A stretch of DNA of 41,884 nucleotides from a virus: positions 1 to 41,884 of the IMG/VR virus record IMGVR_UViG_3300028590_000998. The stretch is one strand, 5' to 3'. The position numbers were made by a program, and so were the translations under genes. The notes under the pieces were generated by a model that worked only from the letters and a program-made list of their open reading frames with translations, did no database searches and was not told where the DNA came from. Of the stretch, positions 30,195 to 38,008 are shown piece by piece; the stretch's first letter is position 1; each line of letters opens with the position of its first letter.

Positions 30195-32074
30195 TGGGCA
30201 TGACGCCCCGCATCGCAAGCGGCCCGCGACTTGGCTCCATTCCGATTCCCGAGCGTTCGCCGTCGCTCGCGGATGCTGCAGGCAGCGTGGTCAACGCTAT
30301 CGGCAATGCACGCGAAGCCGACCGGCAAGCTGACCGCCGGGAAGCGCAGATCGCGCACGATTTAGCGATTCGCGAACAGGCCGACCGGCGTTCGACGCAG
30401 ATCAGCCAAGGCATCGTCGCGCTGGAGACGGGCCGCGTCGCGTTCGAGCGCCAGCGCGAGCAGCTGCGCAGCAAGACCGACCTGACCGGCTATCGCGGCG
30501 AAGCGGAGAAGGCATGGGGTGACTGGTCCGCCTCGTTCCTTGCCGAGCTGCCCGCCGATGCCGAGGTCCGCCAGCATTTCACTGCGCCGCTTGCGCGGAT
30601 GGGCGCGACCTACCAGACCGATGACGACAAGTGGCTTGCTGGCCAGAAGGCCGGGCTCGACGCGGCTGCGCTCGACGAAATGGCGAAGGGCCATGCCGTG
30701 ACGGCCATGGGCGCCTATCGCGACGACGCTGCGATGGGTGGGCGGCGCAAGACGTTCGTCGAATTCCTGAACACCAAGGGCCTGACCCCTGACCGATACC
30801 GCAAGGTCATCGACACCTATGATCTGGCGGTCGGCCGCGCAGTGGTCGATGGCGCGGAGAATGCGGGAGACGTGGCGACCATGCGCGCGCTGGCCGGCGA
30901 CGTCGAGCTGATGAAGCGAATGGGCGGGGCGGACTATGCCGACAACGTTCTGCAGCGCGCGACGGCGCGCGAGAAGGCGGCGGCGCTTGCGGCCAAGGCG
31001 GCGGTCACCGCCGCTCAGGAGAAGGCGACCGACGAGATCGACCGGATCGAAGCGGTGATCAGTGAGGGCGGTACGGTCAGCCAGAGGGAAATCGACAGCG
31101 CGCTGGCGGTGGGTAAGGCCGCGGGCGTCGATGCCGACAGGCTGGTCAAGCTGAACGGTGCATCGATGACGCAGAGCGTGAACCGTTCGTTCGGCCCGGC
31201 GGGCGACCCGGATGGCAGCAAAACGCGCGCCGAGCTGATGCGGCTCAACGGTGTGGCGGCGCAGCGCGCTTTGACCAGCGAGGAAAGCATGCTGCACCAG
31301 CGGCTGACCACGCTGCAGGGAAAGCGCCGCGCGGATGATGCCGACCTGCTAAAGCCGCTGGCCAACAAGAGCCCGCAAGGCGACCTGAGCGTGCTGGCAG
31401 AGATCCGCAAACGGCCACGGGCCGACCGGTTCGAGGTCGCTGAGCAGATTCGTCCTGGGCTGGGCTATATCGGTCTGCTCGACGGCGCGACGCAGCAGGC
31501 GGCAGTTGAGGGCTTCTATGACCTGAAGGCCAATCCCGACCTGATCAAGACAAAGGGCAAGAGTGGCGGGCTGACCGACCAGTCCAAGACGGCGATGCGC
31601 GCGCACCTTGGAATCATCGCCGGGCAGATGCCTGAGGCAGCCGTGGAGGGATATCGTGGCGTCGCCAACGCGATCTATGTGAAAATGCAGAAGGACGCCG
31701 GGCAAAGCGGCTGGGATGCGGCGCTGTATCGCCATGCGATCAACAAGGCGATGGGCGCACGCCGCGGTGGGGACGGCGTATGGCGCGGCGGGCTGGGTCT
31801 GGTCAGCAATCGCCATGTGTGGTTGCCCGATTGGGGAAGCGCGCGAGAGATCGAGCGTCTGATCGCACGCAACCCGTTCGCCAATGCGACCTATGATGGT
31901 GCGCGGCCGGTCGAGAAAGCCGATGTGATGGCGAACTTCACTCCGGTGCTGGATGACGGGGGCGGGCCGGGTGAGGCGGCGTACTACATTTTCCTGAATG
32001 CGGCGGGGCAGGCGCTCAAGCGCAAGGGAACGCGCGAGACCTATCGGTTGCTCATCGCGCCAGGAGCGCGCTGA
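30194..32074 (+). CDS. Internal virion protein (T7 gp15-like)
   Basis: A 626-residue, largely helical protein with charged coiled-coil stretches (READRQADRREAQIAHDLAI; EKAAALAAKAAVTAAQEKAT). It sits between gp14-like and gp16-like genes and fits the ejection-tunnel protein gp15 in size and composition. No enzyme motif is seen. It is expected to line the DNA channel across the cell envelope. Confidence 0.77.
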   Translation: MGMTPRIASGPRLGSIPIPERSPSLADAAGSVVNAIGNAREADRQADRREAQIAHDLAIREQADRRSTQISQGIVALETGRVAFERQREQLRSKTDLTGYRGEAEKAWGDWSASFLAELPADAEVRQHFTAPLARMGATYQTDDDKWLAGQKAGLDAAALDEMAKGHAVTAMGAYRDDAAMGGRRKTFVEFLNTKGLTPDRYRKVIDTYDLAVGRAVVDGAENAGDVATMRALAGDVELMKRMGGADYADNVLQRATAREKAAALAAKAAVTAAQEKATDEIDRIEAVISEGGTVSQREIDSALAVGKAAGVDADRLVKLNGASMTQSVNRSFGPAGDPDGSKTRAELMRLNGVAAQRALTSEESMLHQRLTTLQGKRRADDADLLKPLANKSPQGDLSVLAEIRKRPRADRFEVAEQIRPGLGYIGLLDGATQQAAVEGFYDLKANPDLIKTKGKSGGLTDQSKTAMRAHLGIIAGQMPEAAVEGYRGVANAIYVKMQKDAGQSGWDAALYRHAINKAMGARRGGDGVWRGGLGLVSNRHVWLPDWGSAREIERLIARNPFANATYDGARPVEKADVMANFTPVLDDGGGPGEAAYYIFLNAAGQALKRKGTRETYRLLIAPGAR

Positions 32075-35000
32075 TGGGCCTTCCAGCACAAGCCCGCAGG
32101 CTTTCGCGCGAACTGCCCGATGCCGCGCCACCGCCGGCACCGGCGCCCGGCTTCTTCGAGGGTGTGTGGGCATCGGCTCGCGCACCGGATGCACGGGCAG
32201 TCCGCAACGCACAGATCGACACCGCTGAGCAGGATGCGATCCACGATGTCGCCAACCAGCTGATCGCCGCGGGCGTAGATCCGGCTGCGCTACGCCGCCA
32301 GAATTGGGCGGAAGGCCTGCAGGACCGGATGCGCGGCACGTGGTCGGTTGAGGCAGTGCTCGCTGAAGCTGCGAAACGCCGCGCCGCCGATCCGAAGGCC
32401 TTTGCCAGCCTGGACACTGATCCGGTGCAGTTCCGAGCGAAGATCACGGCGCCGATCGACCAGCGCTATAGCGGCATCCTCGAAACTGCGGGGCGGGCGA
32501 CAACAGCGCAGACCATCGTCGGCGGCTTGTGGTCGGGCGCGGCCGAGCCGGAGAATGTCGGCACCATGGCGCTGGGGGCGGGCGGCAAGACGATCGCCGA
32601 GACGGTGATGCGCAACATGCTGTTGCAGGCGCGGGTCGAAGCCGTGACCGCCGTTCCGCGTGCGCTCGACAAGGCTGGACGTGGCGAGGACACCTCGACC
32701 GGCACGCTGCTGGCGGAAAGTGCGATGGCCGTGGGCGGCGCAGCTGCGCTGTCCGGGCTTGCCAAGGGTATCGAGCTTGGGGTGCCTAAGGCGGGCGATG
32801 CGATCGCGACCGCGCGGGAGCGTGCCATCGCAGCGTTGTGGGAGCGGTTGCCGGATAGCGTGAGGAAGAAGTGGGGCAGCGCCGCCCAGCTGCCCGACGA
32901 CGAGCTGCCGGGCCTGGCCGAGTTGGTGACCGGCGCCGACAACATGACGCCGGATGAACGGGCAGCCGTCGCCGTGCTGCGCCGCGAAGCCGAGATCGAC
33001 GCGAGCAACCCGTTCATTGCGGATGGCGCGGGAACGTTGGCGCACCGCGAGGGCGTGGCGGAGGCGATGCGGCGGATCCTGTCCAACATGCCTGAGCCAC
33101 CGCCCGCCGCAGTGGCGATGCCAAGCGGATCGCCCGTGCCGCGCCTGCGTGGTGGAACGGCGATCGCGACCGGCACCGTGGGCGTCGAGGGCGGGACCGT
33201 GCTCAAGTCGCGTATCCGGCAGGTCGAGAGTTCGGGCAGCAATACCGCCCGCAACCCGAACAGCAGCGCGTTGGGGCCGTATCAATTCATCCGCTCGACG
33301 TGGCTGACCCTGTACAAACGTCGGTTCGGCGCGACGAACGAAAGCGACGACGCCATTGCGGCGCGGCGTACGGATCCGCGCATCAACGAAGTTCTGGTCG
33401 ATGACCTGATCGGGCTGAACGCGCGGGCGCTGCAGCGGGCAGGACATGCCGCCGACGCAGGTAACCTGTACCTTGCGCATTTCGCGGGACCGGAAGGCGC
33501 CAAACGGCTGCTGGATGCCGATCCGCAGCTGAGCGCTCGCGAGGTGCTGGGCGCGGGCGTGATCCGTGCAAACCCGTTCCTCGAGCGAATGAGCGCGGGC
33601 GATGTGGTGCGATGGGCGCACCGCAAGATGGGTGGCGCGCACGCCAACGTCCAGAGCGGCGCACCGTCGCTGCGCGACAGGCTGGACGCGGAGCTTGAGG
33701 CCGTCGACGCGGACCTGGCGCGGCTGGACGCAGAGGCGGGGGATTCGCCCGAAATCCGGGACATTCTGGACGATGTGGCGGACGAAGCCGCGGTTCCGGG
33801 TGACGATATCGATGCGCCCGTCTTAGACGGACCCGCTGGGAGGGCCGTTCAGCCCATGGCCGATGCCGGGCCATCGGTAGGCGTGCTGGCAATCATCCCG
33901 CCCGTGCGCGGGATTGTGCGAGACCGTGGGCGCTCACTCGCCAAGATCGACGATATCGCGCGCGAGTTGGGGGCGACCGGCGAGGACGTGCGCGCAGCGC
34001 TTCAGCAGCTGGTAGCCCAGGGCGAGTTGAGGCGAAACCGCAAGACCGGGAGTTTCATGCGCCCGCCTGTAGACGGGCCGGTCGATATCCTGAAATGGAT
34101 TGCGCGGCGCGGCGGATTGCATCCGAGCGGCGCGCGCGGCGGCGGCGCCGATGGCTTCAAGGGCCATGGTCTGGGCAAGGCCCAGATCGTCGGCGGGAAG
34201 CGGATGGGCGGACGCGACATGGACCGTTTCGTTCCCGGTGCCGGACCATTGCTGCGCGACAGCGGCATGGGGCTGGATGAAGCGGCCGAGGATCTATGGA
34301 GCGAGGGCTATTTCCGCGAGCGGCCGACCGAAGCCGAGCTGATCGACGTGCTGGAAGACGCGGTGCAGCACGGCAAGAAGTTCTACCCCATCGGCGACGA
34401 ACCCGAGTTGCCCGCGCCGTTCATGGACAAGGACGGATGGCAGGAGGGCGAGCGCGCCTATTATGAGGCGGGCGTGGCGGACGCGGCCGAGGACCTGGGT
34501 CTGACACTCGACGCTGAAACGCTGGGCGCTATCGCGCGGTTGCGGCGCGGGCAGGAGATCGACGCGGCCGACGCGGTGCTGATCCATGTCAACCAGGAGC
34601 TGGACGGCGCGCGCTGGGACGCGCTGGCGGAATCCGACGAAATCGACTATGAGGCGATGTATGACGATCTCATCCGATCAGATGCGCGCGAAAGTGGCGC
34701 TGGCGGAGAAGGCAGCGGCGGACAAGCGGCTGTCGCCGGAGACGCGCGCGCGCAACCAGCGGGCGGCGGAGATCGGCCGGCAGGTTCTGGCCTCAGGCAA
34801 GCTCTAAGCGAATTCGACGATCCGCACGGCAGCGGCGCGGATCTGCAAATCGAGAGCGTCGCGCATGATGTGCGGGCGGGTCTAGACCTTGGCGAGCAGG
34901 CCGATCCCGCGATTGCGGCGCGACAGCAGCAGGAAGCCCAGCTGAAAGCGGATTCGCCGTTGCGGGCGAAAGCCGATCAGGAAAGCACGATCGGCGCACC

Positions 35001-35133
35001 GCTATTCGACACGGCCGACCAGTTCGGCTTTCGCCTCGATGACGAAGGCGATGTCGTGAACGCTGCCGATCTGTTGGCGGAGTTCGACGCCGATGACGCG
35101 GCGATCCAGACAATCAAGGACTGCCTGAAATGA
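32074..35133 (+). CDS. Large internal virion protein with lytic transglycosylase domain (T7 gp16-like)
   Basis: A 1019-residue ejection protein. A lytic-transglycosylase domain begins near residue 379: RQVESSGSNTARNPNSSALG (Glu 385 as catalytic acid), PYQFIRSTW, and DAGNLYLAHFAGPEGAKRLL. It should open the peptidoglycan for DNA entry. Around residues 619-666 a winged-helix-like segment (IDDIARELGATGEDVRAALQ) is unusual for a virion protein. In T7 gp16 the muramidase is at the N-terminus, whereas here 375 residues precede it. The first 24 residues match the membrane peptide at 11118 (15 of 24 identical). Confidence 0.83.
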   Translation: MGLPAQARRLSRELPDAAPPPAPAPGFFEGVWASARAPDARAVRNAQIDTAEQDAIHDVANQLIAAGVDPAALRRQNWAEGLQDRMRGTWSVEAVLAEAAKRRAADPKAFASLDTDPVQFRAKITAPIDQRYSGILETAGRATTAQTIVGGLWSGAAEPENVGTMALGAGGKTIAETVMRNMLLQARVEAVTAVPRALDKAGRGEDTSTGTLLAESAMAVGGAAALSGLAKGIELGVPKAGDAIATARERAIAALWERLPDSVRKKWGSAAQLPDDELPGLAELVTGADNMTPDERAAVAVLRREAEIDASNPFIADGAGTLAHREGVAEAMRRILSNMPEPPPAAVAMPSGSPVPRLRGGTAIATGTVGVEGGTVLKSRIRQVESSGSNTARNPNSSALGPYQFIRSTWLTLYKRRFGATNESDDAIAARRTDPRINEVLVDDLIGLNARALQRAGHAADAGNLYLAHFAGPEGAKRLLDADPQLSAREVLGAGVIRANPFLERMSAGDVVRWAHRKMGGAHANVQSGAPSLRDRLDAELEAVDADLARLDAEAGDSPEIRDILDDVADEAAVPGDDIDAPVLDGPAGRAVQPMADAGPSVGVLAIIPPVRGIVRDRGRSLAKIDDIARELGATGEDVRAALQQLVAQGELRRNRKTGSFMRPPVDGPVDILKWIARRGGLHPSGARGGGADGFKGHGLGKAQIVGGKRMGGRDMDRFVPGAGPLLRDSGMGLDEAAEDLWSEGYFRERPTEAELIDVLEDAVQHGKKFYPIGDEPELPAPFMDKDGWQEGERAYYEAGVADAAEDLGLTLDAETLGAIARLRRGQEIDAADAVLIHVNQELDGARWDALAESDEIDYEAMYDDLIRSDARESGAGGEGSGGQAAVAGDARAQPAGGGDRPAGSGLRQALSEFDDPHGSGADLQIESVAHDVRAGLDLGEQADPAIAARQQQEAQLKADSPLRAKADQESTIGAPLFDTADQFGFRLDDEGDVVNAADLLAEFDADDAAIQTIKDCLK

Positions 35134-35375
35134 GCCTGGCGCTGGTAGAATCCCCTCCGTTCGTCTGCTTGCCATGGCGCATCAGGGATCGCGAGGAAGC
35201 GGATCACAGGCACCCAATTGGTGTCGAATGCGTCGAATGCGGGAGGGAAGTCGCGCTACCGCAATATGCGCGTCGCCGTGACGCGAGCTGCCTCTACTGT
35301 GGATTGAATCGAGGGCTAGTGAGGGCGGTTGAGGTCGAGATCGGCGAGGACTGGAGGGCGAAGACGTGTCGCTAG
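35130..35375 (+). CDS. Small zinc-ribbon protein between virion genes
   Basis: An 81-residue protein with CVECGREVALPQYARRRDAS and CLYCGLNRG: two CxxC pairs forming a zinc ribbon. The ATG overlaps the previous stop (ATGA) and the end overlaps the next GTG by ten bases. It is an odd insertion among internal virion genes and may be a co-translated chaperone or a moron. Confidence 0.65.
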   Translation: MSLALVESPPFVCLPWRIRDREEADHRHPIGVECVECGREVALPQYARRRDASCLYCGLNRGLVRAVEVEIGEDWRAKTCR

Positions 35376-37933
35376 GCGTCTGCATCCCCGACCTGATCGA
35401 GCGCGGGAAGATCGGCGAGAAGCATGCGGGCGAGGTTCGCGCGCTCTATGACGAACTGCTGATGCAGCATGAGGGCCGGATGTCGCGCGAGGCGGCGGAG
35501 GCGCTGGCGACACAGCAGACGCTGGCGGCGTGGGAAAAGGGGCTGAAACAGGGGCGGCGCGAGAAGCTGTTGCAGCTCAAGCGCCAGATGGCGATGCTGG
35601 ACGAAGCGCGCACCGGCTATCGTGGCGCGAATGCAGATGGTCCGGTGAGCGGCAAGGCCATGGCCGCTTTTCTCGGTTGGGATAGCCGCGCGCGATACTC
35701 CAACGTCGAGTATCGCGAACGGGCGATCCGGGGCGAGGCGCTGGGGCAGCTGTACGATCTGCTCGCCAAGCACCGCGCCAACCTGCTCGGCAATGTGCGG
35801 CACAAGAGCGACCTGACCGACGTGGTGCGGGAGCTGTTCGGTGCCGATAGCGGCAACCTCAATGCGCGTGAGCTGGCGGACGCATGGCGCGGGGCGAGCG
35901 AGGCGTTGCGTCAGCGGTTCAACGCCGCCGGCGGTGCGATCGGCAAGCGTGAGGATTGGGGCCTGCCGCAGAGCCATGATGCGCTGCGCGTCGGATCGGT
36001 GACGCCAGAGGCATGGATTGGCGAGGTCAGGCCGATGCTCGACCGCGGCAAGATGCTGGACGAGCGCACCGCGTTGCCGCTGACCGATCAGCAGCTCGAT
36101 ACGATGCTGCGCGACGTATACGAGAACATCGTAAGCGAAGGCTGGATCGGGCGGCAGCCGGGAGCGGGCGGGCGCAAGATGCTGGCGAATCGCCGGGCCG
36201 AGCAGCGTGTGCTGCACTTCGCCGATGCGGATGCGTGGATCACCTATAACGACAAGTTCGGCCAAGCCAGCCCGTGGGATGCGATGATGGGGCATGTGCG
36301 CGGGATGAGCCGCGACATCGCCTTGATGGAGATCCTTGGCCCCAATCCCGCCGCCACGGTGCGGTGGATGAAGGATGTGGCGATCAAGGATGCGGCGGTG
36401 CGCGGCACCAACGAGGACCGGCGTGCGGCGACGAAGGCCGGGGACACGATCGACCGGCTGTATGGCGTCATCACCGGCGAGGCCGATCAGGTCGGTAGCG
36501 AGACGCTTGCGCAGCTGGGGTCCGCGGTGCGGCACTGGCAGGGTGCTACCAAGCTGGGCAGCGCCGTGATTAGCTCGTTCAGCGATGTAGGAACGGCTGC
36601 ATTGACGCGAAAGTTCAACGGCCTGGCACGAATGACCGGGCTGGCTGGTACCGCGCACCTTGGTGACATGGCGCGTCAGCTGAATCCGCTCGATCCGACC
36701 GCGCGGCGTACGATCCGGCGAGCGGGGTTCGTCGGTGACGAATTTGCAGGCCGGACCGTCAGTGCTGGCCGTCTGGTGCTGGACGATCTGAGTGGAGGGA
36801 GGTTGGCCGACGACTGGAGTGTTCGCGGCACGGTGCGGAACGGCGCGAAGCTGGTCAACGAGTTCTCACGGCGGTTGGCGGACGGCACGTTGCGCGTATC
36901 GGGCCTCAACGCCTGGACGCAGGCGGGTCGCGAGGCGATGGCGAAGGAGTTCGCTGCCAATTTTGCAGAGCGCGCCGACACGGCCTTTCATGATTTGCCC
37001 GTGGCGTTCCGCGGCTTCTTCGAGCGGTACGGCATGGGATCGCGCGAATGGGATGCGCTGCGCACGACCAAGCCCGACAAGGCGGGCGGCTATGACACGA
37101 TCTGGCCGGCGATGCTGGACGACAAGGCGATCGGCACACGCGTGATGGAAGCCATGCTGACCGAGATCGATTTCGCCGTCCCGACCGGTGGGCTGCGCCA
37201 GCGCGCGATCGTCAGCGGGTACAAGCGCGGCACTATCATGGGCGAGCTGGTGCGCACCGGATTCCAGTTCAAGATGTTCCCGGTGACGGTGATGGTGATG
37301 CACGGCATGCGGATGCTCGATCAGCCGAGCAACTGGCATGCCGCCAGATATGGCATTGGCTTCCTGACCGCTACAACGCTGATGGGGATGCTCTCGCTTC
37401 AGCTAAGCGAGCTGGCCAAGGGGCGCGATCCTATTGCGCTGCGAGACGAGGAAGGGAACTTCCGAAAGGAGGTTGTCTGGAAGTCGATGCTGAAAGGCGG
37501 AGGGCTTGGCGTGTTCGGCGATGTCGTGAACAGTTCGACCAACCAGTACGGACAGGATGTCGGCGACCTGACGGCAGGGCCGGGTTTCGGCACGGTGCAG
37601 AATGTCGCCGACCTCGCCTGGGGCAGAAAGGCCAAAGATGGCGAGGGCAATGAGGTGCGCGTCCACGATGTCGCCCGCTTCCTCAAGCGCGAGACGCCCG
37701 GCGGCTCGATCTGGTATCTGCGCGCCGGCTGGGAGCGGCTCGTGCTCGATCAGTTGGGCGAGTGGCAGCACGAAAGCTACGCCGACAGCTATGAGCGGTT
37801 GAACCGCCGTGCGCGCGAGGATGGCACTGCATACTGGATGCCGCCCGGTGCGCGAGGCCCGGTGCGTGCGCCCAATCTGGCTGGTCAGACGCCAGCTGGC
37901 GAAGCGGTTGACGGCACCGCCTCTCCAAACTAA
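35366..37933 (+). CDS. Very large internal virion / ejection protein
   Basis: An 855-residue protein starting with GTG at 35366. It is mostly helical, with a charged N-terminal region (EVRALYDELLMQHEGRMSRE) and one hydrophobic stretch near residues 660-680 (IGFLTATTLMGMLSLQLSEL). The C-terminus is Pro-rich. Large proteins of this kind follow the gp16-like gene in several temperate short-tailed phages and act in DNA ejection. The size, the amphipathic stretch and the position support that role. Confidence 0.77.
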   Translation: MSLGVCIPDLIERGKIGEKHAGEVRALYDELLMQHEGRMSREAAEALATQQTLAAWEKGLKQGRREKLLQLKRQMAMLDEARTGYRGANADGPVSGKAMAAFLGWDSRARYSNVEYRERAIRGEALGQLYDLLAKHRANLLGNVRHKSDLTDVVRELFGADSGNLNARELADAWRGASEALRQRFNAAGGAIGKREDWGLPQSHDALRVGSVTPEAWIGEVRPMLDRGKMLDERTALPLTDQQLDTMLRDVYENIVSEGWIGRQPGAGGRKMLANRRAEQRVLHFADADAWITYNDKFGQASPWDAMMGHVRGMSRDIALMEILGPNPAATVRWMKDVAIKDAAVRGTNEDRRAATKAGDTIDRLYGVITGEADQVGSETLAQLGSAVRHWQGATKLGSAVISSFSDVGTAALTRKFNGLARMTGLAGTAHLGDMARQLNPLDPTARRTIRRAGFVGDEFAGRTVSAGRLVLDDLSGGRLADDWSVRGTVRNGAKLVNEFSRRLADGTLRVSGLNAWTQAGREAMAKEFAANFAERADTAFHDLPVAFRGFFERYGMGSREWDALRTTKPDKAGGYDTIWPAMLDDKAIGTRVMEAMLTEIDFAVPTGGLRQRAIVSGYKRGTIMGELVRTGFQFKMFPVTVMVMHGMRMLDQPSNWHAARYGIGFLTATTLMGMLSLQLSELAKGRDPIALRDEEGNFRKEVVWKSMLKGGGLGVFGDVVNSSTNQYGQDVGDLTAGPGFGTVQNVADLAWGRKAKDGEGNEVRVHDVARFLKRETPGGSIWYLRAGWERLVLDQLGEWQHESYADSYERLNRRAREDGTAYWMPPGARGPVRAPNLAGQTPAGEAVDGTASPN

Positions 37934-37944
37934 ACATATTGTTG
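37932..37944 (+). promoter_or_regulatory. Operator-like motif, late-region copy 3
   Basis: AAACATATTGTTG followed by CTTTT, overlapping the stop of the 855-residue gene by two bases and 65 bases before the tailspike. One mismatch from a perfect palindrome. TTGACG-N17-TAAACA (37908-37936) could form a weak promoter overlapping it. Confidence 0.5.
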
Positions 37945-38008
37945 CTTTTCAGGCGCGCGGCTTCCCCCCGGTCCTCGCGCCGTTCGCGCAGGCATCGGGG
38001 GGACGTGA
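37945..38008 (+). other. Leader of the tailspike gene
   Basis: Contains a GGCGCG/CGCGCC pairing and a CCCCCC/GGGGGG pairing that can fold into a long GC-rich structure, with GGGGGGACG as ribosome-binding site just before the ATG at 38009. Nothing else is recognised. Confidence 0.4.
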
